This document shows positions 47,932 to 58,597 of a stretch of 64,000 bases of DNA, piece after piece. Each line of letters opens with the position of its first letter. The stretch's first letter is position 1. The stretch covers positions 20,555,431-20,619,430 of the forward strand of contig OU452227.1 in NCBI GenBank assembly GCA_911728455.2, in the 5' to 3' direction. The notes under the pieces are model-generated. The model was not told the DNA's origin and ran no database searches. It was given only the letters and a program-made list of their open reading frames with translations. Made by a program: the position numbers and the translations under genes. The DNA is from Marthasterias glacialis. Taxonomy: Eukaryota > Echinodermata > Asteroidea > Forcipulatida > Asteriidae.

Positions 47932-48394
47932 CTGGCTTCAGTCCAGCACACACGTAGCGGCCTTGGCTATTGTTGACGTACACAGAGCATGACCGTTTGC
48001 ACTGGACATCTTCGGGGTGTCCTCACTCCGCGGTCCCTGGCATCCTCCCTGTTAATCCCACAGCCCCAAGACCGGCATTTTCGGAAAGCCCATGGGCAGG
48101 GCTTTCTAACAGTGTCAGACTTGTCAGTTTTCCGCCAATAATTTGGGAGATAGGGCCGTTGCTAAGTGTTGTTTTCACTCTGTTACAGTTTCGTGTACAA
48201 AAGTGCCATTAGACGGGCGTTTGAAGCGCATTCGGAGCAGCCCCGCTCCCTGGTAGTTTCAAGGCGGAAGATGGCCCTGGCTGGCCGGGAAAACCGGATT
48301 TCCGGATGCAGGACTATGGCAGCTACCTGCAGGTACAAGAAGTTTCTCTCTAGCCCCATTATTTCTGGAGTTATTGGCCATGGCGCTGCCGACT

Positions 48395-48435
<41 letters not shown>

Positions 48436-48658
48436 GCTTCAGTCTAGCACACACGTAGCGGCCTTGGCTATTGTTGACGTACACAGAGCATGGCCGTTTG
48501 CACTGGACATCTTCGGGGTGTCCTCACTCCGCGGTCCCTGGCATCCTCCCTGTTAATCCCACAGCCCCAAGACCGGCATTTTCGGAAAGCCCATGAGCAG
48601 GGCTTTCTAACAGTGTTAGACTTGTCAGTTTTCCGCCAATAATTTGGGAGATAGGGCC

Positions 48659-49647
48659 GTTGCTACGTCTTGTTTTCACTCTGTTACAGTTTCGTGTACA
48701 AAAGTGCCATTAGACAGGCGTTTGAAGCGCATTCGGAGCAACCCCGCTCCCTGGTGGTTTCAAGGCGGAAGATGGCCCTGCTGGCCGGGAAAACCGGATT
48801 TTCAAATGCAGGACTATGGAAGCTACCTGCAGGTACAAGAAGTTTCTCTCTAGCCCCATTATTTCTGGAGTTATTGGCCGTGGCGCTGCCGATTTCTTTT
48901 TTCGGTATTTTTTTTTTCTTTTGCTGGCTTCAGTCCAGCACACACGTAGCGGCCTTGGCTATTGTTGACGTACACAGAGCATGGCCGTTTGCACTGGACA
49001 TCTTCGGGGTGTCCTCACTCCGCGGTCCCTGGCATCCTCCCTGTTAATCCCACAGCCCCAAGACCGGCATTTTCCGAAAGCCCATGAGCAGGGCTTTCTA
49101 ACAGTGTCAGACTTGTCAGTTTTCCGCCAATAATTTGGGAGATAGGGCCGTTGCTAAGTCTTGTTTTTACTCTGTTACAGTTTCGTGTACAAAAGTGCCA
49201 TTAGACAGGCGTTTGAAGCGCATTCGGAGCAGCCCCGCTTCCTGGTAGTTTCAAGGCGGAAGATGGCCCTGGCTGGCCGGGAAAACCGGATTTTTGGATG
49301 CAGCACTATGGCAGCTACCTGCAGGTACAACAAATTTCTCTCTAGCCTCATTATTTCTGGAGTTATTAGCCGTGGCGCTGCCGACTTCTTTTTTCGTTTT
49401 TTTTTTTTTTTTTTTTTTTTGCTGGCTTCAGTCCAGCACACACGTAGCGGCCTTGGCTATTGTTGACGTACACAGAGCATGGCCGTTTGCACTGGACATC
49501 TTCGGGGTGTCCTCTCTCCGCGGTCCCTGGCATCCTTCCTGTTAATCCCACAGCCCCAAGACCGGCATTTTCGGAAAGCCCATGAGCAGGGCTTTCTAAC
49601 AGTGTCAGACTTGTCAGTTTTCCGCCAATAATTTGGAAGATAGGGCT
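48659..49647 (+). repeat. Units 99-100; unit 99 shares a rare haplotype with unit 35
   Basis: Unit starts are 48659 and 49150. The first carries CCCTGCTGGCC, TTTTCAAATGC, ATGGAAGC and AAGAAGTTTC, the same combination seen at 16901, about 31.8 kb away. Its T tract (CGGTATTTTTTTTTTTCTTTTGC) differs. The second is a GCAGCACTATGG type with TTTTTGGATGC. Confidence 0.88.
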
Positions 49648-50394
49648 GTTGCTCAATCTTGTTTTCACTCTGTTACAGTTTCGTGTACAAAAGTGCCATT
49701 AGACAGGCGTTTGAAGCGCATTCGGAGCAGCCCCGCTCCCTGGTAGTTTCAAGGCGGAAGATGTCCCTGGCTGGCCGGGAAAACCGGATTTTCGGATGCA
49801 GGACTATGGCAGCTACCTGCAGGTACAACAAATTTCTTTCTAGCCCCATTATTTCTGGAGTTATTGGCCATGGCGCTGCCGACTTCTTTTTTCGTTTTTT
49901 TTTTTTTTTTTTTTTTTTTTGCTGGCTTCAGTCCAGCACACACGTAGCGGCCTTGGCTATTGTTGACGTACACAGAGCATGGCCGTTTGCACTGGACATC
50001 TTCGGGGTGTCCTCACTCCGCGGTCCCTGGCATCCTCCATGTTAATCCTACAGCCCCAAGACCGGCATTTTCGGAAAGCCCATGAGCAGGGCTTTCTAAC
50101 AGTGTCAGACTTGTCAGTTTTCCGCCAATAATTTGGGAGATAGGGCCGTTGCTAAGTCTTGTTTTCACTCTGTTACAGTTTCGTGTACAAAAGTGCCATT
50201 AGACGGGCGTTTGAAGCGCATTCGGAGCAGCCCCGCTCCCTGGTAGTTTCAAGGCGGAAGATGGCCATGGCTGGCCGGGAAAACTGGATTTTCAGATGCA
50301 GGACTATGGCAGCTACCTGCAGGTACAAGAAATTTCTCTCTAGCCTCATTATTTCTGGAGTTATTGGCCATGGCGCTGCCGACTTCTTTTTTCG

Positions 50395-50425
<31 letters not shown>

Positions 50426-52138
50426 GCTTCAGTCCAGCACACACGTAGCGGCCTTGGCTATTGTTGACGTACACAGAGCATGGCCGTTTGCACTGGACAT
50501 CTTCGGGGTGTCCTCACTCTGCGGTCCCTGGCATCCTCCCTGTTAATCCCACAGCCCCAAAACAGGCATTTTCGGAAAGCCCATGAGCAGGGCTTTCTAA
50601 CAGTGTTAGACTTGTCAGTTTTCCGCCAATAATATGGGAGATAGGGCCGTTGCTAAGTCTTGTTTTCACTCTGTTACAGTTTCGTGTACAAAAGTGCCAT
50701 TAGACAGGCGTTTGAAGCGCATTCGGAGCAGCCCCGCTCCCTGGTAGTTTCAAGGCGGAATATGGCCCTGGCTGGCCGGGAAAACCGGATTTTCGGATGC
50801 AGGACTATGGCAGCTACCTGCAGGTACAACAAATTTCTCTCTAGCCTCATTATTTCTGGAGTTATTGGCCGTGGCGCTGCCGACTTCTTTTTTCGTTTTT
50901 TTTTTTTTGTTTTTTTTTTTTGCTGGCTTCAGTCCAGCACACACGTAGCGGCCTTGGCTATTGTTGACGTACACAGAGCATGGCCGTTTGCATTGGACAT
51001 CTTCGGGGTGTCCTCACTCCGCGGTCCCTGGCATCCTCCCTGTTAATCCCACAGCCCCAAGACCGGCATTTTCGGAAAGCCCATGAGCAGGGCTTTCTAA
51101 CAGTGTCGGACTTGTCAGTTTTCCGCCAATAATGTGGGAGATAGGGCCGTTGCTAAGTTTTGTTTTCACTCTGTTACAGTTTCGTGTACTAAAGTGCCAT
51201 TAGACAGGCGTTTGAAGCGCATTCGGAGCAGCCCCGCTCCCTGGTAGTTTCAAGGCGGAAGATGGCCCTGGCTGGCCGGGAAAACTGGATTTTCGGATGC
51301 AGGACTATGACAGCTACCTGCAGGTACAAAAAATTTCTCTCTAGCCCCATTATTTCTGGAGTTATTGGCCGTGGCGCTGCCGACTTCTTTATTCGTTTTT
51401 TTTTTTCTTTTTTTGCTGGCTTCAGTCCAGCACACACGTAGCGGCCTTGGCTCTTGTTGACGTACACAGAGCATGGCCGTTTGCACTGGACATCTTCGGG
51501 GTGTCCTCACTCCGCGGTCCCTGGCATCCTCCCTGTTAATCCCACAGCCCCAAGACCGGCACGTTCGGAAAGCCCATGAGCAGGGCTTTCTAACAGTGTC
51601 AGACTTGTCAGTTTTCCGCCAATAATTTGGGAGATAGGGCCGTTGCTAAGTTTTGTTTTCACTCTGTTACAGTTTCGTGTACAAAAGTGCCATTAGACAG
51701 GCGTTTGAAGCGCATTCGGAGCAGCCCCGCTCCCTGGTAGTTTCAAGGCGGAAGATGGCCCTGGCTGGCCGGGAAAACCGGATTTTCGGATGCAGGACTG
51801 TGGCAGCTACCTGCAGGTACAAGAAATTTCTCTGTAGCCCCATTATTTCTGGAGTTATTGGCCGTGGCGCTGCCGACTTCTTTTTTCGTTTTTTTTTTTT
51901 TTTTTTTTTTTGCTGGCTTCAGTCCAGCACACACGCAGCGGCCTTGGCTATTGTTGACGTACACAGAGCATGGCCGTTTGCACTGGACATCTTCGGGGTG
52001 TCCTCACTCTGCGGTCCCTGGCATCCTCCCTGTTAATCCCACAGCCCCAAAACTGGCATTTTCGGAAAGCCCATGAGCAGGGCTTTCTAACAGTGTCAGA
52101 CTTGTCAGTTTTCCGCCAATAATTTGGAAGATAGGGCT
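49648..52138 (+). repeat. Five-unit block, first copy (units 101-105)
   Basis: Unit starts are 49648, 50148, 50649, 51149 and 51642. Markers are GTTGCTCAATC; GATGGCCATGG with TTTTCAGATGC; CGGAATATGG with GCATTGGAC; GTGTACTAAAG with GACTATGACAGC and GGCTCTTG; and ACTGTGGCAGC with CACACGCAGCGG. All recur at an offset of about 2490 bp. Confidence 0.93.
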
Positions 52139-54628
52139 GTTGCTCAATCTTGTTTTCACTCTGTTACAGTTTCGTGTACAAAAGTGCCATTAGACAGGCG
52201 TTTGAAGCGCATTCGGAGCAGCCCCGCTCCCTGGTAGTTTCAAGGCGGAAGATGTCCCTGGCTGGCCGGGAAAACCGGATTTTCGGATGCAGGACTATGG
52301 CAGCTACCTGCAGGTACAACAAATTTCTTTCTAGCCCCATTATTTCTGGAGTTATTGGCCATGGCGCTGCCGACTTCTTTTTTCGTTTTTTTTTTTTTGT
52401 TTTTTTTTTTGCTGGCTTCAGTCCAGCACACACGTAGCGGCCTTGGCTATTGTTGACGTACACAGAGCATGGCCGTTTGCACTGGACATCTTCGGGGTGT
52501 CCTCACTCCGCGGTCCCTGGCATCCTCCATGTTAATCCTACAGCCCCAAGACCGGCATTTTCGGAAAGCCCATGAGCAGGGCTTTCTAACAGTGTCCAAC
52601 TTGTCAGTTTTCCGCCAATAATTTGGGAGATAGGGCCGTTGCTAAGTCTTGTTTTCACTCTGTTACAGTTTCGTGTACAAAAGTGCCATTAGACGGGCGT
52701 TTGAAGCGCATTCGGAGCAGCCCCGCTCCCTGGTAGTTTCAAGGCGGAAGATGGCCATGGCTGGCCGGGAAAACTGAATTTTCAGATGCAGGACTATGGC
52801 AGCTACCTGCAGGTACAAGAAATTTCTCTCTAGCCTCATTATTTCTGGAGTTATTGGCCATGGCGCTGCCGACTTCTTTTTTCGTTTTTTTTTTTTTTTT
52901 TTTTTTTTTTGCTGGCTTCAGTCCAGCACACACGTAGCGGCCTTGGCTATTGTTGACGTACACAGAGCATGGCCGTTTGCACTGGACATCTTCGGGGTGT
53001 CCTCACTCTGCGGTCCCTGGCATCCTCCCTGTTAATCCCACAGCCCCAAAACAGGCATTTTCGGAAAGCCCATGAGCAGGGCTTTCTAACAGTGTTAGAC
53101 TTGTCAGTTTTCCGCCAATAATATGGGAGATAGGGCCGTTGCTAAGTCTTGTTTTCACTCTGTTACAGTTTCGTGTACAAAAGTGCCATTAGACAGGCGT
53201 TTGAAGCGCATTCGGAGCAGCCCCGCTCCCTGGTAGTTTCAAGGCGGAATATGGCCCTGGCTGGCCGGGAAAACCGGATTTTCGGATGCAGGACTATGGC
53301 AGCTACCTGCAGGTACAACAAATTTCTCTCTAGCCTCATTATTTCTGGAGTTATTGGCCGTGGCGCTGCCGACTTCTTTTTTCGTTTTTTTTTTTTTGTT
53401 TTTTTTTTTTTGCTGGCTTCAGTCCAGCACACACGTAGCGGCCTTGGCTATTGTTGACGTACACAGAGCATGGCCGTTTGCATTGGACATCTTCGGGGTG
53501 TCCTCACTCCGCGGTCCCTGGCATCCTCCCTGTTAATCCCACAGCCCCAAGACCGGCATTTTCGGAAAGCCCATGAGCAGGGCTTTCTAACAGTGTCGGA
53601 CTTGTCAGTTTTCCGCCAATAATGTGGGAGATAGGGCCGTTGCTAAGTTTTGTTTTCACTCTGTTACAGTTTCGTGTACTAAAGTGCCATTAGACAGGCG
53701 TTTGAAGCGCATTCGGAGCAGCCCCGCTCCCTGGTAGTTTCAAGGCGGAAGATGGCCCTGGCTGGCCGGGAAAACTGGATTTTCGGATGCAGGACTATGA
53801 CAGCTACCTGCAGGTACAAAAAATTTCTCTCTAGCCCCATTATTTCTGGAGTTATTGGCCGTGGCGCTGCCGACTTCTTTATTCGTTTTTTTTTTTCTTT
53901 TTTTGCTGGCTTCAGTCCAGCACACACGTAGCGGCCTTGGCTCTTGTTGACGTACACAGAGCATGGCCGTTTGCACTGGACATCTTCGGGGTGTCCTCAC
54001 TCCGCGGTCCCTGGCATCCTCCCTGTTAATCCCACAGCCCCAAGACCGGCACGTTCGGAAAGCCCATGAGCAGGGCTTTCTAACAGTGTCAGACTTGTCA
54101 GTTTTCCGCCAATAATTTGGGAGATAGGGCCGTTGCTAAGTTTTGTTTTCACTCTGTTACAGTTTCGTGTACAAAAGTGCCATTAGACAGGCGTTTGAAG
54201 CGCATTCGGAGCAGCCCCGCTCCCTGGTAGTTTCAAGGCGGAAGATGGCCCTGGCTGGCCGGGAAAACCGGATTTTCGGATGCAGGACTGTGGCAGCTAC
54301 CTGCAGGTACAAGAAATTTCTCTGTAGCCCCATTATTTCTGGAGTTATTGGCCGTGGCGCTGCCGACTTCTTTTTTCGTTTTTTTTTTTTTTTTTTTTTT
54401 TGCTGGCTTCAGTCCAGCACACACGCAGCGGCCTTGGCTATTGTTGACGTACACAGAGCATGGCCGTTTGCACTGGACATCTTCGGGGTGTCCTCACTCT
54501 GCGGTCCCTGGCATCCTCCCTGTTAATCCCACAGCCCCAAAACTGGCATTTTCGGAAAGCCCATGAGCAGGGCTTTCTAACAGTGTTAGACTTGTCAGTT
54601 TTCCGCCAATAATATGGGAGATAGGGCC
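52139..54628 (+). repeat. Five-unit block, second copy (units 106-110)
   Basis: Unit starts are 52139, 52638, 53138, 53639 and 54132. Differences from the first copy seen by eye include AACTGAATTTTC for AACTGGATTTTC near 52772, GTGTCCAACTTG near 52594, and a G interruption in the T tract of the first unit. The unit at 54132 is also the first unit of the triplicated three-unit block that follows. Confidence 0.93.
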
Positions 54629-55619
54629 GTTACTAAGTTTTGTTTTCACTCTGTTACAGTTTCGTGTACAAAAGTGCCATTAGACAGGCGTTTGAAGCGC
54701 ATTCGGAGCAGCCCCGCTCCCTAGTAGTTTCAAGGCGGAAGATGGCCCTGGCTGGCCGGGAAAACCGGATTTCCGGATGCAGGACTATAGCAGCTACCTG
54801 CAGGTACAAGAAATTTCTCTCTAGCCCCATTATTACTGGATTTATTGGCCGTGGCGCTGCCGATTTCTTTTTTCGTTTTTTTTTTTTTTTTTTTTTTTTG
54901 CTGGCTTCAGTCCAGCACGCACGTAGCGGCCTTGGCTATTGTTGACGTACACAGAGCATTGCCGTTTGCACTGGACATCTACGGGGTGTCCTCACTCCGC
55001 GGTCCCTGGCATCCTCCCTGTTAATCCCACAGCCCCTAGACCGACATTTTCGGAAAGCCCATGAGCAGGGCTTTCTAACAGTGTTAGACTTGTCAGTTTT
55101 CCGCCAATAATATGGGAGATAGGGCCGTTGCTAAGTCTTGTTTTCACTCTGTTACAGTTTCGTGTACAAAAGTGCCAATAGACAGGCGTTTGAAGCGCAT
55201 TCGGAGCAGCCCCGCTCCCTGGTAGTTTCAAGGCGGAAGATGGCCCTGGCTGGCCGGGAAAACTGGATTTTCGGATGCAGGACTATGACAGCTACCTGCA
55301 GGTACAAAAAATTTCTCTCTAGCCCCATTATTTCTGGAGTTATTGGCCGTGGCGCTGCCGACTTCTTTATTCGTTTTTTTTTTTCTTTTTTTGCTGGCTT
55401 CAGTCCAGCACACACGTAGCGGCCTTGGCTCTTGTTGACGTACACAGAGCATGGCCGTTTGCACTGGACATCTTCGGGGTGTCCTCACTCCGCGGTCCCT
55501 GGCATCCTCCCTGTTAATCCCACAGCCCCAAGACCGGCACGTTCGGAAAGCCCATGAGCAGGGCTTTCTAACAGTGTCAGACTTGTCAGTTTTCCGCCAA
55601 TAATTTGGGAGATAGGGCC
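54132..55619 (+). repeat. Triplicated three-unit block, copy 1 (units 110-112)
   Basis: Unit starts are 54132, 54629 and 55127. Markers are ACTGTGGCAGC with CACGCAGCGG; GTTACTAAG with CTAGTAGTTTC, GGATTTCCGG, TGGATTTATTGG and CATCTACGGGG; and GTGCCAATAGAC with GACTATGACAGC and GGCACGTTCGG. The three copies look almost identical apart from T-run length. Confidence 0.94.
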
Positions 55620-57106
55620 GTTGCTAAGTTTTGTTTTCACTCTGTTACAGTTTCGTGTACAAAAGTGCCATTAGACAGGCGTTTGAAGCGCATTCGGAGC
55701 AGCCCCGCTCCCTGGTAGTTTCAAGGCGGAAGATGGCCCTGGCTGGCCGGGAAAACCGGATTTTCGGATGCAGGACTGTGGCAGCTACCTGCAGGTACAA
55801 GAAATTTCTCTGTAGCCCCATTATTTCTGGAGTTATTGGCCGTGGCGCTGCCGACTTCTTTTTTCGTTTTTTTTTTTTTTTTTTTTTTTGCTGGCTTCAG
55901 TCCAGCACACACGCAGCGGCCTTGGCTATTGTTGACGTACACAGAGCATGGCCGTTTGCACTGGACATCTTCGGGGTGTCCTCACTCTGCGGTCCCTGGC
56001 ATCCTCCCTGTTAATCCCACAGCCCCAAAACTGGCATTTTCGGAAAGCCCATGAGCAGGGCTTTCTAACAGTGTTAGACTTGTCAGTTTTCCGCCAATAA
56101 TATGGGAGATAGGGCCGTTACTAAGTTTTGTTTTCACTCTGTTACAGTTTCGTGTACAAAAGTGCCATTAGACAGGCGTTTGAAGCGCATTCGGAGCAGC
56201 CCCGCTCCCTAGTAGTTTCAAGGCGGAAGATGGCCCTGGCTGGCCGGGAAAACCGGATTTCCGGATGCAGGACTATAGCAGCTACCTGCAGGTACAAGAA
56301 ATTTCTCTCTAGCCCCATTATTACTGGATTTATTGGCCGTGGCGCTGCCGATTTCTTTTTTCGTTTTTTTTTTTTTTTTTTTTTTTGCTGGCTTCAGTCC
56401 AGCACGCACGTAGCGGCCTTGGCTATTGTTGACGTACACAGAGCATTGCCGTTTGCACTGGACATCTACGGGGTGTCCTCACTCCGCGGTCCCTGGCATC
56501 CTCCCTGTTAATCCCACAGCCCCTAGACCGACATTTTCGGAAAGCCCATGAGCAGGGCTTTCTAACAGTGTTAGACTTGTCAGTTTTCCGCCAATAATAT
56601 GGGAGATAGGGCCGTTGCTAAGTCTTGTTTTCACTCTGTTACAGTTTCGTGTACAAAAGTGCCAATAGACAGGCGTTTGAAGCGCATTCGGAGCAGCCCC
56701 GCTCCCTGGTAGTTTCAAGGCGGAAGATGGCCCTGGCTGGCCGGGAAAACTGGATTTTCGGATGCAGGACTATGACAGCTACCTGCAGGTACAAAAAATT
56801 TCTCTCTAGCCCCATTATTTCTGGAGTTATTGGCCGTGGCGCTGCCGACTTCTTTATTCGTTTTTTTTTTTCTTTTTTTGCTGGCTTCAGTCCAGCACAC
56901 ACGTAGCGGCCTTGGCTCTTGTTGACGTACACAGAGCATGGCCGTTTGCACTGGACATCTTCGGGGTGTCCTCACTCCGCGGTCCCTGGCATCCTCCCTG
57001 TTAATCCCACAGCCCCAAGACCGGCACGTTCGGAAAGCCCATGAGCAGGGCTTTCTAACAGTGTCAGACTTGTCAGTTTTCCGCCAATAATTTGGGAGAT
57101 AGGGCC
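55620..57106 (+). repeat. Triplicated three-unit block, copy 2 (units 113-115)
   Basis: Unit starts are 55620, 56117 and 56614, 1488-1487 bp after copy 1. I see no substitution between the second units of copies 1 and 2 outside the T tract (24 versus 23 T after CG). Confidence 0.94.
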
Positions 57107-58597
57107 GTTGCTAAGTTTTGTTTTCACTCTGTTACAGTTTCGTGTACAAAAGTGCCATTAGACAGGCGTTTGAAGCGCATTCGGAGCAGCCCCGCTCCCT
57201 GGTAGTTTCAAGGCGGAAGATGGCCCTGGCTGGCCGGGAAAACCGGATTTTCGGATGCAGGACTGTGGCAGCTACCTGCAGGTACAAGAAATTTCTCTGT
57301 AGCCCCATTATTTCTGGAGTTATTGGCCGTGGCGCTGCCGACTTCTTTTTTCGTTTTTTTTTTTTTTTTTTTTTTGCTGGCTTCAGTCCAGCACACACGC
57401 AGCGGCCTTGGCTATTGTTGACGTACACAGAGCATGGCCGTTTGCACTGGACATCTTCGGGGTGTCCTCACTCTGCGGTCCCTGGCATCCTCCCTGTTAA
57501 TCCCACAGCCCCAAAACTGGCATTTTCGGAAAGCCCATGAGCAGGGCTTTCTAACAGTGTTAGACTTGTCAGTTTTCCGCCAATAATATGGGAGATAGGG
57601 CCGTTACTAAGTTTTGTTTTCACTCTGTTACAGTTTCGTGTACAAAAGTGCCATTAGACAGGCGTTTGAAGCGCATTCGGAGCAGCCCCGCTCCCTAGTA
57701 GTTTCAAGGCGGAAGATGGCCCTGGCTGGCCGGGAAAACCGGATTTCCGGATGCAGGACTATAGCAGCTACCTGCAGGTACAAGAAATTTCTCTCTAGCC
57801 CCATTATTACTGGATTTATTGGCCGTGGCGCTGCCGATTTCTTTTTTCGTTTTTTTTTTTTTTTTTTTTTTTTCTGGCTTCAGTCCAGCACGCACGTAGC
57901 GGCCTTGGCTATTGTTGACGTACACAGAGCATTGCCGTTTGCACTGGACATCTACGGGGTGTCCTCACTCCGCGGTCCCTGGCATCCTCCCTGTTAATCC
58001 CACAGCCCCTAGACCGACATTTTCGGAAAGCCCATGAGCAGGGCTTTCTAACAGTGTTAGACTTGTCAGTTTTCCGCCAATAATATGGGAGATAGGGCCG
58101 TTGCTAAGTCTTGTTTTCACTCTGTTACAGTTTCGTGTACAAAAGTGCCAATAGACAGGCGTTTGAAGCGCATTCGGAGCAGCCCCGCTCCCTGGTAGTT
58201 TCAAGGCGGAAGATGGCCCTGGCTGGCCGGGAAAACCGGATTTTCGGATGCAGGACTATGGCAGCCACCTGCAGGTACAAGAAATTTCTCTCTAGCCCCA
58301 TTATTACTGGAGTTATTGGCCGTGGCGCTGCCGATTTCTTTTTTCGGTTTTTTTTTTTTTTTTTTTTTTTGCTGGCTTCAGTCCAGCACGCACGTAGCGG
58401 CCTTTGCTATTGTTGACGTACACAGAGCATGGCCGTTTGCACTGGACATCTACGGGGTGTCCTCACTCCGCGGTCCCTGGCATCCTCCCTGTTAATCCCA
58501 CAGCCCCTAGACCAACATTTTCGGAAAGCCCATGAGCAGGGCTTTCTAACAGTGTTAGACTTGTCAGTTTTCCGCCAATAATATGGGAGATAGGGCC
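57107..58597 (+). repeat. Triplicated three-unit block, copy 3, with changed third unit (units 116-118)
   Basis: Unit starts are 57107, 57603 and 58100. The first two units match copies 1 and 2; the second lost one base after the T run (TTTCTGG for TTTGCTGG, near 57871-57876). The third unit starts like its partners (GTGCCAATAGAC) but then switches near 58220 to CCGGATTTTCGG and GCAGCCACC. That marks the breakpoint of the triplication. Confidence 0.9.

Larger units (their letters stand above)
43694..48658 (+). repeat. Units 89-98 with a seven-unit-spaced duplication
   Basis: Unit starts are 43694, 44189, 44682, 45184, 45681, 46178, 46675, 47172, 47665 and 48158. Units 43694 and 47172 share GAAAACGGGATTTTC and CCAAAACCGGCATTTCCGG; units 44189 and 47665 share the (TTTTTTG)4 tract and GAGCATGACCG. 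The offset is about 3476-3478 bp. Similarity fades inside the first and third units of the match, so the duplicated stretch is about two units. Units at 45681 and 46178 are an adjacent GTACCAG pair 497 bp apart. Units 45184 and 46675 are GCAGCACTATGG types like 40706 and 42202. Confidence 0.85.
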
